A stretch of DNA of 64,000 nucleotides. It comes from Tepidicella baoligensis (lineage in GTDB: Bacteria; Pseudomonadota; Gammaproteobacteria; Burkholderiales; Burkholderiaceae_C). Below, piece after piece: positions 30,421 through 39,085 of this stretch. The stretch is from the NCBI RefSeq assembly GCF_013432195.1, contig NZ_JACCDB010000001.1:521679-585678 (forward strand). The letters run 5' to 3'. Under the pieces are notes generated by a model that was not told where the DNA came from, did no database searches, and worked only from the letters and a program-made list of their open reading frames with translations. Each line of letters begins with the position of its first letter. Within the stretch, counting starts at the first letter, position 1. The translations under genes and the position numbers were made by a program.

Positions 30421-30455
30421 AAAAGCCCAGCGCAGCCGCGCTGGGCTTTTTGTTT
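30421..30455 (+). terminator. Intrinsic terminator of porin 3
   Basis: A perfect 13 bp stem (30421-30433 with 30438-30450, loop AGCC) followed by TTGTTT. It starts 43 bp after the porin 3 stop codon. Confidence 0.9.
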
Positions 30456-30533
30456 CACCCAGAACGCCCATCGCGCAACTGGAGGCACCGGCGCGCACGC
30501 CACCGCTGCTCGGCGGAATGGGACAATCGCCCC

Positions 30534-31169
30534 ATGTCGCAATTTTTCGAAATCCACCCGCACAACCCCCAACCGCGCCTGCTCAAGCAAGCGGTGCAAT
30601 TGCTCCACCAGGGCGGCGTGCTGGCCGTGCCCACCGATTCCAGCTACGCGCTGGTCTGCCACCTGGACGACAAGGCCGCCGCCGACCGGCTGCGCCGCAT
30701 CCGCGGCGTGGACGACAAGCACCACATGACGCTGCTGTGCCGCGACCTGAGCGAACTCTCCCAGTACGCCCGGGTGGACAACCGGCAGTACCGGCTGCTC
30801 AAGCTGGGCACCCCGGGCGCCTACACCTTCGTCCTGGAGGCCAGCAAGGAGGTGCCGCGCCGCGTCAGCCACCCCTCGCGCAAAACCATCGGCCTGCGGG
30901 TGCCCAAGCACCAGGCGCTGCAGGACCTGCTGGCCCTGCACGGCGCCCCGCTGCTGGCCACCACGCTCATTCCGCCGGGTGCCACCGAACCGCTCAACGA
31001 CGCGCACGACATCCGCGAGCGCTTCGAGCACGACCTGGCCGCCGTGATCGACGCCGGTGCCTGCCCGCTGGAACCCACCACGGTGCTGGACCTCACCCCC
31101 ATGGGCACCGGCGGCGCCCCCGTGGTGCTGCGCCAGGGAGCCGGCCCCCTGGCGGCGCTCGGCCTGTGA
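30534..31169 (+). CDS. YciO/Sua5/YrdC family L-threonylcarbamoyladenylate synthase-like protein
   Basis: 211 residues. GGVLAVPTDSSYAL near residue 27 is the nucleotide-binding start of the YrdC domain, followed by KHHMTLLCRDLSELS, PGAYTFVLEA and KTIGLRVP. YciO-type proteins are paralogues of TsaC/Sua5, which makes the t6A precursor in tRNA; YciO itself shows weak activity, so the role is uncertain. ATG at 30534 is chosen by homology. It starts a run with the protease homologue and trpS. Confidence 0.88.
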   Translation: MSQFFEIHPHNPQPRLLKQAVQLLHQGGVLAVPTDSSYALVCHLDDKAAADRLRRIRGVDDKHHMTLLCRDLSELSQYARVDNRQYRLLKLGTPGAYTFVLEASKEVPRRVSHPSRKTIGLRVPKHQALQDLLALHGAPLLATTLIPPGATEPLNDAHDIRERFEHDLAAVIDAGACPLEPTTVLDLTPMGTGGAPVVLRQGAGPLAALGL

Positions 31170-31192
31170 CGGCCACCTGAGACAATACGCCC

Positions 31193-31861
31193 ATGGACTT
31201 CGCTTCCATCATGCAAACCGTGGCGATCTACGCCATCCCGGTGCTGTTCGCCATCACCGTGCACGAGGCCGCGCACGGCTATGCCGCGCGCCATTTCGGC
31301 GACCACACGGCCTGGATGCTGGGCCGCATCACGCTCAACCCGCTCAAGCACATCGACCCGCTGGGCACCATTGCCATGCCGCTGTTGCTGCTGTTCGCCA
31401 CCAGCGGGGCCTTCCTGTTCGGCTACGCCAAACCGGTGCCGGTGAACTTCGGGCAGTTGCGCCACCCCAAGCGCGACATGATCTGGGTCGCGCTCGCCGG
31501 CCCGGGTGCCAACCTGGTCATGGCCGTGTGCTGGGTGCTGTTCGGCTACTTCCTGGTGGCCTTGGGCGTGGAGGAGCGCTTCTTCCTGGAAATGGCGCGC
31601 GCCGGTCTGCTGGTGAACCTGGTGCTGTTCGCCCTCAACATGTTTCCCCTGCCCCCGCTGGACGGCGGGCGCATCCTCGTCGGCTTGCTGCCCCTGCGTC
31701 AGGCCATGACGGTTTCGCGCATCGAACCCTTCGGTTTCTTCATCGTCCTGGCCCTGGTGCTCACCGGCATCCTCGGCACCTACTGGCTGCGCCCGCTGAT
31801 GAACCTCACGGCTGGGGTGATCGAGCTGCTGCTGAGCCCCATCCGCTGGGTGCTGTTCTGA
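31193..31861 (+). CDS. Site-2 protease family (M50) membrane metalloprotease
   Basis: 222 residues with about five or six membrane segments. The zinc ligands are in HEAAH (24-28) and the third in PPLDGG near residue 159. These short M50 proteins (FtsH-associated or Rv-type 'site-2 protease family') lack PDZ domains; substrates are unknown. It lies between the YciO-like gene and trpS, a pattern typical for Burkholderiales. Confidence 0.92.
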   Translation: MDFASIMQTVAIYAIPVLFAITVHEAAHGYAARHFGDHTAWMLGRITLNPLKHIDPLGTIAMPLLLLFATSGAFLFGYAKPVPVNFGQLRHPKRDMIWVALAGPGANLVMAVCWVLFGYFLVALGVEERFFLEMARAGLLVNLVLFALNMFPLPPLDGGRILVGLLPLRQAMTVSRIEPFGFFIVLALVLTGILGTYWLRPLMNLTAGVIELLLSPIRWVLF

Positions 31862-31880
31862 CCTCCCTTCTGCTTTGCCC

Positions 31881-33176
31881 ATGACACCCGTTCGCGTACT
31901 GACCGGCATCAAACCTTCCGGCACCCCCCACCTTGGCAACTACGTGGGGGCCATCCGCCCCACCGTGCGCGCCAGCCGCCAACCTGGGGTGGACAGCTTT
32001 CTGTTCCTGGCCGACTACCACGCCATGATCTCCACCCAGGATCCCGCCCGCCTGCAACGCTCCACGCTGGAGATTGCGGCGACCTGGATCGCCTGTGGCC
32101 TGGACCCGCAGCGCGTGACGTTCTACCGCCAGTCGGACATTCCTGAAATTCCGGAACTCACCTGGTTTCTGGCCTGCGTCTGCGGCAAGGGCCTGCTCAA
32201 CCGCGCCCACGCCTACAAGGCCATGCTGGACAAAAACGCCGCCGCCCGCGCCGAGCCCGACGAAGGCGTGAGCACCGGGCTGTTCATCTACCCGGTGCTC
32301 ATGGCGGCCGACATCCTCATGTTCAACGCCCACCAGGTGCCGGTGGGGCGCGACCAGGTACAGCACATCGAAATGGCGCGCGACATGGCCTCCAGCTTCA
32401 ACCACCTCTACGGCGAGCATTTCACCCTGCCCGAAGCGGTGATCGACGAGCAGGTGGCCACCCTGCCCGGCCTGGACGGCCGCAAAATGAGCAAGAGCTA
32501 CGACAACGTGATCCCGCTGTTCGCCCCGCCCGAACAATTGCGCAAGCTCATCATGGGCATCGTCACCGACTCCAAGTCCCCTGGCGAGCCCAAGCAGACC
32601 GAAGGCTCGGCGCTGTTCCAGATCTACCAAGCCTTCGCCACCCCGCAGGAAACCGCGACACTGGCTCAGGCCTACGCGGACGGCATTGCCTGGGGCGATG
32701 CCAAGCAGATGCTGTTCGAGCGCATCGACCGCGAAGTCGCCCCCATGCGCGCCACCTACGACGAGCTGATGGCCCACCCGGAACAGGTGGAAGCCATTCT
32801 GCAGGCAGGTGCGTTGAAGGCCCGCGCCGTGGCCACGCCCTTCACCGCGCGTTTGCGCCATGCCGTGGGCCTGCGCCCCTTGCAGACGAACAGCCAATCG
32901 CAGACGGCCAAAACCGACAAGGCGGCGCGGCCCGCCTTCAAGCAATACCGCGAACAGGATGGCCTGTTCTACTTCAAGCTGACCGACGCCAAGGGCCGCG
33001 TGCTGCTGCAAAGCGCCGGCTACGCCTCTCCCCAGGACGCCGGCCAGACCATCGCCCGCCTCAAGGCCCAGGGCTGGACGGCCTGCGCCGACCTTCACGC
33101 CCAGGTGGCCGTGGCCGACGGCACCTCCCCCGCCGACCTGGATGCCGCCTTGCAGGTGTTGCGCGACGCCGAATAG
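31881..33176 (+). CDS. trpS: Tryptophanyl-tRNA synthetase with C-terminal extension
   Basis: 431 residues, about 100 longer than E. coli TrpRS (334). It charges tRNA-Trp. The class I motif PHLGN is at 16-20 and KMSKS at 202-206. After the anticodon-binding helices (ending about residue 330) comes a Gln/Thr/Lys linker and then a segment at about 353-398 (KQYREQDGLFYFKL..., followed by GRVLLQSAGYASPQDA) that resembles DUF1508/YegP domains. The extended form is the usual one in Comamonadaceae, but the extra domain is rarely discussed. The ATG at 31881 is chosen; a TTG two codons upstream is unlikely. Confidence 0.95.
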   Translation: MTPVRVLTGIKPSGTPHLGNYVGAIRPTVRASRQPGVDSFLFLADYHAMISTQDPARLQRSTLEIAATWIACGLDPQRVTFYRQSDIPEIPELTWFLACVCGKGLLNRAHAYKAMLDKNAAARAEPDEGVSTGLFIYPVLMAADILMFNAHQVPVGRDQVQHIEMARDMASSFNHLYGEHFTLPEAVIDEQVATLPGLDGRKMSKSYDNVIPLFAPPEQLRKLIMGIVTDSKSPGEPKQTEGSALFQIYQAFATPQETATLAQAYADGIAWGDAKQMLFERIDREVAPMRATYDELMAHPEQVEAILQAGALKARAVATPFTARLRHAVGLRPLQTNSQSQTAKTDKAARPAFKQYREQDGLFYFKLTDAKGRVLLQSAGYASPQDAGQTIARLKAQGWTACADLHAQVAVADGTSPADLDAALQVLRDAE

Positions 33177-33200
33177 GCTAGAATGCGAGTTTCGACACGC

Positions 33201-33292
33201 GGAAGGGTGGCAGAGTGGTCGAATGCGCCGGACTCGAAATCCGGTATACGGTTTCTACCGTATCGAGGGTTCGAATCCCTCCTCTTCCGCCA
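33201..33292 (+). tRNA. tRNA-Ser, anticodon CGA
   Basis: 92 nt including an encoded CCA (33290-33292). The acceptor stem pairs GGAAGGG (33201-33207) with CTCTTCC (33282-33288), the discriminator is G, the anticodon CGA is at 33235-33237 with CCGGA/TCCGG as stem, and a long variable arm (TACGG/CCGTA) identifies it as a class II serine tRNA. The T loop GGTTCGAATCC is intact. It reads UCG codons. Confidence 0.97.
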
Positions 33293-33293
33293 C

Positions 33294-33315
33294 AAGGCCC
33301 CGTCAGGGGCTTTTT
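33294..33315 (+). terminator. Terminator downstream of tRNA-Ser
   Basis: A 5 bp GCCCC/GGGGC stem extended by A-T pairs, followed by five T residues (33311-33315). It starts directly after the tRNA CCA end. Confidence 0.8.
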
Positions 33316-33387
33316 CGTTTGCCACGGCGAAGCGGGCAAACAGACCTCCGTGGCTCTCGCACCCGGCGAGCACCAAGAGACCCGTCT

Positions 33388-34071
33388 CTATTGGGATTTT
33401 GCAGGCCGTTTGGGCCGCCGCAATACCCCGTCGCACAGGATGGCGATGCACCGATCAGCAATTTGCTGCGGTGTGTATTCACCGCCAGGTTGGTACCAGC
33501 GACCAATCCAGCTCAGGGCCCCCTCGATGACGAAGGCGGCCATTTTGGTGTCGCTGGCCTGCAGCAGACCTTCCTGGACACCTTGCTCCACCAAGCGCCG
33601 AAAGCTGAGGTCGATTTCGGCTTTCATCTGCCGCAACTTTGTGCGACTGGGCTCAGGAACCTCCTGGTCACCGACGCGTATCAGGCACATGCCAAAGGGT
33701 TGCATGACGATGTCGGCATACACCCGCATGCACGCTCGCAGTTGCTCGACCGCATTGCCACCGGCCGCACGCGAGGCCTCGATGCCCTCCAGCGTCATTT
33801 CAAGCCCCTTGCTGACGCACTGCAACAGGATTTCGTCCTTGTTCTTGACGTAGTAGTACAGCGTCGGTTTGCTGACGTGGAGCTGGGCTGCAATGTCGTC
33901 CAGCGAGGTGGAGTGGAACCCCCGTTCGTTGAACAACTGGGCGGCTGTCTGCAGCACGGCCATGCGTTTGGCTTCGCGCTGCTGCTCCCGGACCGGCTCG
34001 ATGGCCCAGGGAGAATCGACCACGATGCTGGAGCGGGTTTTACGAACCTTCTTGACGACCGGATTATTCAC
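33388..34071 (-). CDS. TetR/AcrR family transcriptional regulator
   Basis: 227 residues from the GTG at 34069-34071; an alternative GTG at 34096-34098 adds nine. The N-terminal helix-turn-helix reads TSLDDIAAQLHVSKPTLYYYVKNKDEIL (given only as the region near residues 55-85). The C-terminal ligand and dimer domain is of the TetR type with no recognised effector. It is divergent from the ABC transporter-acyl-CoA ligase-thiolase operon, and two inverted repeats lie in between, which supports it as local repressor. Regulators of this arrangement often respond to an acyl-CoA, but this is inference. Confidence 0.92.
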   Translation of the reverse strand: MNNPVVKKVRKTRSSIVVDSPWAIEPVREQQREAKRMAVLQTAAQLFNERGFHSTSLDDIAAQLHVSKPTLYYYVKNKDEILLQCVSKGLEMTLEGIEASRAAGGNAVEQLRACMRVYADIVMQPFGMCLIRVGDQEVPEPSRTKLRQMKAEIDLSFRRLVEQGVQEGLLQASDTKMAAFVIEGALSWIGRWYQPGGEYTPQQIADRCIAILCDGVLRRPKRPAKSQ

Positions 34072-34129
34072 GAAACACTTTCGAACTAGGGAAACCACCA
34101 GTGCGGGGACGAGGCTCGAGCATTCAGAA

Positions 34130-34164
34130 TCTACTCATGGGTAGAAAGTCTACGGAAAAGTAGG
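34130..34164. promoter_or_regulatory. Tandem inverted repeats, probable TetR operator
   Basis: Two copies of CTAC-N6-GTAG, at 34131-34144 and 34150-34163, start 19 bp apart. They lie in the 129 bp gap between the TetR gene and the first transporter gene. Repeated palindromes of this size are typical for cooperative TetR dimers. Confidence 0.7.
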
Positions 34165-34200
34165 CATTTTCAGGTCCGCACAAACCCGAATACCAACGCC

Positions 34201-35064
34201 ATGGTGACTCCATTCTCCGGCAGCCAGAAGGCTGCCCCCCTTCTGCAGGTCGACGGTGTCACACTGGCATTCGGCGGCGTCAAGGCGCTGACGGGGGTGG
34301 GCTTCGACGTTCAGGCTGGCAGCATCACGGCTGTGATCGGCCCGAACGGAGCCGGTAAGACTTCACTGTTCAATACGATTTCGGGCTTTTACCGCCCGTC
34401 GGAAGGCACGATCCGTTTCAAGGGCCAAGACATCACCCGCATTCCGGCCCCCCAGCGCGCCCGCATGGGGCTCGGACGAAGTTTTCAGAACATTGCGCTG
34501 TTTCGTGGGATGACCGTACTCGACAACATCAAGCTCGGTCGGCATGCCCACCTCAAGACCAACGTGCTTGATGCCCTGTTCTATCTGGGTCGCGCACGGC
34601 GCGAGGAGGCACAGCTTCGGCGCGATATCGAGGAACGCATCATCGATTTCCTGGAGATCGACCACATACGCCATGCCAGCGTCGCCGCGTTGCCCTATGG
34701 CCTGCAAAAGCGGGTTGAAATGGCGCGCGCTCTGGCCATGCAACCAGAAATTCTCATGCTGGATGAACCGGTGGCCGGGATGAACCGCGAAGAAACGGAA
34801 GACATGGCGCGCTTCATTCTCGATGTGCGCAGCGAATGGGGCGTGACCGTGCTGATGGTCGAACACGATATGGGCATGGTGATGGACCTCTCGGATCACG
34901 TGGTGGTGCTGAACTTCGGCCAGGTGATCGCCCAGGGCACACCGGCCGTGGTGCAGTCTGACCCGGAAGTCAATCGCGCGTACCTGGGATCGGGTGACGT
35001 GGGCGATCTGCGTCGCAGGCTGCATGCCTCTGCTCGTGTCGGCCAGATGCAAGGAGCCGAGTGA
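34201..35064 (+). CDS. ABC transporter ATP-binding protein, LivG type
   Basis: 287 residues. Walker A GPNGAGKTS begins near residue 48, the degenerate LivG signature LPYGLQKRVEMARAL near 163 replaces canonical LSGGQ, and Walker B LMLDEPVAG near 184 is followed by the C-terminal LivG region. It hydrolyses ATP for a branched-chain amino acid-type importer. No Shine-Dalgarno is visible before the ATG at 34201. It ends at the start of livH (TGATG overlap). Substrate unknown, see the operon. Confidence 0.95.
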   Translation: MVTPFSGSQKAAPLLQVDGVTLAFGGVKALTGVGFDVQAGSITAVIGPNGAGKTSLFNTISGFYRPSEGTIRFKGQDITRIPAPQRARMGLGRSFQNIALFRGMTVLDNIKLGRHAHLKTNVLDALFYLGRARREEAQLRRDIEERIIDFLEIDHIRHASVAALPYGLQKRVEMARALAMQPEILMLDEPVAGMNREETEDMARFILDVRSEWGVTVLMVEHDMGMVMDLSDHVVVLNFGQVIAQGTPAVVQSDPEVNRAYLGSGDVGDLRRRLHASARVGQMQGAE

Positions 35065-35942
35065 TGGATTGGTCCTACCTGTTCGAAGTCAGCCTGACGG
35101 GCATTGCCAGCGGGGGGCTTTATGCGCTGGCGGCGCTGGCATTCGTGATGGTCTACAAGGCGACTCGGGTGGTGAATATCGCCATCGGTGAGATGCTGAT
35201 GGTAGGGGCGTACCTGTTTTTCACGTTTGCGGCCATGTTCACGCTGCCACTCTGGCTGGCGATTCCGGCTGCGGTGTTGGGCTCGGGCCTGCTGGGCGCG
35301 GTGATCGAGCGCACCATCATCCGGCCGATGCTGGGTGAGCCGCCCATCTCGATTTTCATGGTCACGGTGGGTCTGGCCTCCGTGTTGGTGGGCATGGTTG
35401 AGGTGATCTGGAGTGCCGATCAGCGCCGGCTCCCAGAGTTCATGCCGACGCAGCCCATCATGGTGGGTGACGCCTTCCTGGCACCGAAGGTGTTCTGGGG
35501 GGCCATGATTGCGGTGGTGTTCATTGCCGCCGTACTGCTGGTGTTCCGCTTCTGGCGAGGGGGGGTCGCCCTGCGTGCAACCGCGTCTGATCAGGCAGCC
35601 GCGTACTCGGTAGGCATCAACGTCCCTCGGGTGTTTTCTCTATCGTGGGTGGCCTCGGCGATGCTGGCGGCCATCTCCGGCATCATCGTCGGCTCCATCG
35701 GGGGCATTTCTTCGAGTATGGGCATCTTTGGCCTGTCGGTGCTGGTGGTGGTCATCGTGGGTGGGCTGGACAGCGTCCTGGGCGCGCTCATTGGCGGGCT
35801 GTTCATTGGCCTGGTGGAGGCATTGGCAGGCGCCTACCTGGGGGGTGAATACAAACTGCTGGCCACATTCATCGTGCTGGTTGGTGTCTTGCTGCTGCGG
35901 CCTTACGGGCTGTTCGGCACGCACGAGATCGAACGTCTTTAA
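35064..35942 (+). CDS. ABC transporter permease, LivH type
   Basis: 292 residues, with eight predicted membrane segments. GIASGGLYALAALAFVMVYKATRVVN near the N-terminus (quoted in parts) is the LivH signature, and EKR-like cytoplasmic loops are normal. AAGGAG lies 7 bp before the ATG at 35064; a GTG three bases upstream is a weaker alternative. It is coupled to livG and followed by livM nine bases later. Confidence 0.95.
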   Translation: MDWSYLFEVSLTGIASGGLYALAALAFVMVYKATRVVNIAIGEMLMVGAYLFFTFAAMFTLPLWLAIPAAVLGSGLLGAVIERTIIRPMLGEPPISIFMVTVGLASVLVGMVEVIWSADQRRLPEFMPTQPIMVGDAFLAPKVFWGAMIAVVFIAAVLLVFRFWRGGVALRATASDQAAAYSVGINVPRVFSLSWVASAMLAAISGIIVGSIGGISSSMGIFGLSVLVVVIVGGLDSVLGALIGGLFIGLVEALAGAYLGGEYKLLATFIVLVGVLLLRPYGLFGTHEIERL

Positions 35943-35951
35943 GGCAACTTC

Positions 35952-36989
35952 ATGCGCATCGGGACCTTCAAGGAAACCTACATTGCCGACGCGGCGCTGT
36001 TCGACTCGCGCACGCAGAAAACGTGGCTGGCTGTGGGGGCCGCTCTTTTGCTGCTCTTTCCGTTTGTCGCCAGCGACTACTGGCTCTACCTCGCCTGTCT
36101 GGTGAGCATCAACGTGGCCAGCGCCACCGGACTCAATATCCTCACTGGGTACACCGGCCTCGTCAGCCTTGGGCAGGCAGCCTTCATGGGCTTGGGAGCT
36201 TACACGGTGGCGGTGCTGGAAGCCAAGGTGGGCTCGCCGTTCCTGTTCAACCTCCTGGCCGGCGGTGTGGTGGCCATGTTGGGCGGCATCATCGTGGGTA
36301 TTCCATCCTTGCGGGTCAAGGGGCTCTACCTGGCCATTGCCACGATCGCGGCTTCCTTCATTGTCCACTTCCTGCTCGCCAACTTCGAGTTCACCGGTGG
36401 CACCAGTGGCATGAGCATCCCCCCGGCGCACTTTTGGGGCATACCGCTCGATACCTCATTCCGGCTGTACTGGATCATCGTACCCATCACGGTGCTGATG
36501 CTGCTCGGAGCGGCCAACCTGTTCCGCACCCGCATCGGGCGTGCCTTCATTGCCATACGCGATCGCGACATTTCGGCGGAGGTCTTGGGCATACCGCTGC
36601 TTCGCTACAAGCTCCTGTCATTCGGCTTGTCGTCTTTCTACGCCGGTGTGGCTGGCGGCATGTGGGCCTACTTCTTCCGTGTGGTGACGCCCGAGAGCTT
36701 TCCGCTGCTCATGTCGATCTTTTTCCTCGCCGCGATCATTGTCGGTGGCATGGGCACGATTCTGGGCAGCATCCTAGGTGCCGCCTTCATGACCATGGTG
36801 CCCGAGCTGCTGAAGCTGGTATTTGACCTGCTGCCCAACAGTGCGACTTACATGGTGTTCCTCTCGCCCGTTCGCACCATCATCTTCGGTTTGCTGATCA
36901 TCGGTTTTCTGGTGTTCGAGCCTCATGGCCTGGCCGAAGTTTGGCGACGTATTCGACGGTTTTTCCACTTGTGGCCATTCCGCAACTGA
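35952..36989 (+). CDS. ABC transporter permease, LivM type
   Basis: 345 residues. About ten hydrophobic segments; GLNILTGYTGLVSLGQAAFMGLGAY near residue 60 and the EAA-like loop with RIGRAFIAIRDRDISAEVLGI near 195 (both shown as parts) are typical LivM. The C-terminus is basic and cytoplasmic. It forms the membrane channel with the LivH-type permease. The gene is followed by the substrate-binding protein, 48 bp away. Confidence 0.95.
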   Translation: MRIGTFKETYIADAALFDSRTQKTWLAVGAALLLLFPFVASDYWLYLACLVSINVASATGLNILTGYTGLVSLGQAAFMGLGAYTVAVLEAKVGSPFLFNLLAGGVVAMLGGIIVGIPSLRVKGLYLAIATIAASFIVHFLLANFEFTGGTSGMSIPPAHFWGIPLDTSFRLYWIIVPITVLMLLGAANLFRTRIGRAFIAIRDRDISAEVLGIPLLRYKLLSFGLSSFYAGVAGGMWAYFFRVVTPESFPLLMSIFFLAAIIVGGMGTILGSILGAAFMTMVPELLKLVFDLLPNSATYMVFLSPVRTIIFGLLIIGFLVFEPHGLAEVWRRIRRFFHLWPFRN

Positions 36990-37037
36990 GTGGCTGCAGC
37001 TTTTCAGGTTCCCCCCAACCCACACAAGGAGACACTC

Positions 37038-38225
37038 ATGAATGAGCAACCCATTTCCAGCCGGCGGCGCCACCTCATCCTGGGTGCCGCCGCCACAGGT
37101 GCGGCAGCGCTGTCCCACCCGCTATCTTTGTTGGCGCAGGGGGCGGAAGAAATCGTGATCGGGGGCTCCATCCCCATGACGGGGGTTTTTGCCTTTGCGG
37201 GTGTGGGCATCAACGCCGGTATTCAGGATTACGTGAAGATCGTGAACGACGCTGGCGGCATCCATGGCCGCCGGATACGCTACGTGCCCGAGGACACCGG
37301 GTACAGAGTGGATGCCTCGGTGGCCGCTTTCAAAAAGATCACCAGCCAGAACCGGGTCAACCTGTACTACGGTGATTCCACCGGTTTCGCCAAGACCATC
37401 AACCCTGAACTGGATCGCAACGGCAACATTCTCATGACGGGGGCGTCGTTTGCGACCGAGCTCAACGATCCTCAGAAATACCCCAATCAATTCATGGTTG
37501 GCCCTGACTATACCGAGATGTTCGGCATTTTGCTGCGGCACATTGCCAAGGAAAAGCCGGGCGCCAAGGTGGCTTTTGTCTATTCAGATTCCGAATTCGG
37601 CCGCGACCCCATCAACGCAAGCGAGACCGTGGCGAAAAATCTGGGGCTCAACGTGGTCATCAAGATCATGACACCCCCTGGCAGTGTGGATGTTTCGGGT
37701 GAAGTGATCAAGCTGCGCCGTGCAGCCCCCGACTACACGATCTTCCATGGTTACATCCTGGCGCCGATCCCCGAGTTCATCACCCAGGGCAAACAGCAGG
37801 GCATGACCAGCAAGTGGATGGGCACCTTCTGGACCATGGACAGCTCCACCGTGATGCGCATGGGGGAAGCCGGGGAAGGGTTCATGGGCGTCATGCCCTT
37901 CCGTTACTACTACGATACCGAAAAGGCGCCCATGCTCGAGAAAATCCGCTCGATGCGCCCTGAGTACCAGAGTACCGCGTACATCCAGGGCTTTGTGTCA
38001 ACCATGCTGTTTCTGGAATCGGCCAAGCGCTGTCTGGACGCCAACAAGCCGCTCAATGGCCCCAATTTGAAGGCCGCACTCAACAGCATCAAAGACTTTG
38101 ATACCGGGGGGCTGATCGGCGTGCCCATCACCATCCGCGGCAATTCGATTCCCGTGGGCCGCATCTACCGAGCAGACATGAAAGCACAACGGATGGTCGC
38201 CGCCTCTGACTGGATCACCCTTTGA
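37038..38225 (+). CDS. ABC transporter substrate-binding protein with Tat-type signal
   Basis: 395 residues, Peripla_BP_6 family. The signal peptide has two arginines in SRRRHLILGAA, followed by a hydrophobic stretch and SLLAQG; this matches the Tat pattern (S/T-R-R-x-F-L-K) except for His in place of Phe. The mature start EEIVIGGSIPMTGVFA and PDYTEMFGILLRHI are conserved for branched-chain amino acid and aromatic-acid binding proteins. Its ligand is not predictable from the sequence. GGAG precedes the ATG. Confidence 0.93.
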   Translation: MNEQPISSRRRHLILGAAATGAAALSHPLSLLAQGAEEIVIGGSIPMTGVFAFAGVGINAGIQDYVKIVNDAGGIHGRRIRYVPEDTGYRVDASVAAFKKITSQNRVNLYYGDSTGFAKTINPELDRNGNILMTGASFATELNDPQKYPNQFMVGPDYTEMFGILLRHIAKEKPGAKVAFVYSDSEFGRDPINASETVAKNLGLNVVIKIMTPPGSVDVSGEVIKLRRAAPDYTIFHGYILAPIPEFITQGKQQGMTSKWMGTFWTMDSSTVMRMGEAGEGFMGVMPFRYYYDTEKAPMLEKIRSMRPEYQSTAYIQGFVSTMLFLESAKRCLDANKPLNGPNLKAALNSIKDFDTGGLIGVPITIRGNSIPVGRIYRADMKAQRMVAASDWITL

Positions 38226-38239
38226 TGTGTTGACGCAGC

Positions 38240-39061
38240 ATGACCGAGATCGCCAGAGCCAACGTCCTCGAAGTCAACAACATCGAGGTCGTTTACAACA
38301 AGGTCGTACAGGCCCTGCGGGGCCTGTCATTGGTCGTTCCGCAAGGCCATATCGTCGCCCTGCTGGGAAGCAACGGCGCTGGCAAATCGACCACCCTGAA
38401 GGCGGTGTCGGGCCTGCTTGCTCTGGAGGATGGCCAGGTCGAGAGCGGCAGCATCTGGTTCGATGGTCGTGATACCGCTGCGATGGCACCACAGCAGTTG
38501 GTCCGCAGCGGTCTGTTCCATGTGATGGAAGGGCGGCGGGTGTTCGAAGACCTGACGGTCGAGGAGAATCTGATCGCTGCCACCTACGCGCTGACCGGAC
38601 GGGAACACCATGCCAAGCCCGATTTCGATCTGGTTTACACCTATTTTCCGCGTTTGTATGAGCGACGCAAGGGATTGGCCGGTTACTTGTCAGGCGGTGA
38701 GCAGCAGATGTTGGCCATCGGGCGGGCACTGATCGCGCAACCCCTCCTGATGCTGCTCGACGAGCCCTCGCTGGGCCTGTCGCCCAAGCTGGTTGAAGAC
38801 ATTTTCACCATCATCGCCCGGATCAATGCCGAGCGTGGCACCTCCATGCTGTTGGTTGAACAAAATGCCACGGTGGCGCTGGCCGTCGCACACAGCGGCT
38901 ACATCATGGAAAACGGCAAGATCGTGATTGACGGCTCGGCCGACCGCCTGGCCAGCGATGCCGATGTGCGCGAGTTCTACCTGGGTATGGGTGGTGGCGG
39001 CGAAGCCAAGAGCTTCAAGAACATCAAACATTACAAGCGCAGAAAACGCTGGTTATCCTGA
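38240..39061 (+). CDS. ABC transporter ATP-binding protein, LivF type
   Basis: 273 residues. Walker A GSNGAGKST (about 43-51), canonical signature LSGGEQQ near 150, Walker B LLDEPSLGLS near 172 and LLVEQNA (H-loop region with the LivF-typical Q-N) are present. The C-terminus is extended by about 25 basic residues (KSFKNIKHYKRRKRW) beyond typical LivF (about 235), a feature seen when livF lies next to acyl-CoA ligase genes. 24 bp before the ligase. Confidence 0.94.
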   Translation: MTEIARANVLEVNNIEVVYNKVVQALRGLSLVVPQGHIVALLGSNGAGKSTTLKAVSGLLALEDGQVESGSIWFDGRDTAAMAPQQLVRSGLFHVMEGRRVFEDLTVEENLIAATYALTGREHHAKPDFDLVYTYFPRLYERRKGLAGYLSGGEQQMLAIGRALIAQPLLMLLDEPSLGLSPKLVEDIFTIIARINAERGTSMLLVEQNATVALAVAHSGYIMENGKIVIDGSADRLASDADVREFYLGMGGGGEAKSFKNIKHYKRRKRWLS

Positions 39062-39085
39062 GCCGGCGCATAAACCAAAGAAGAT

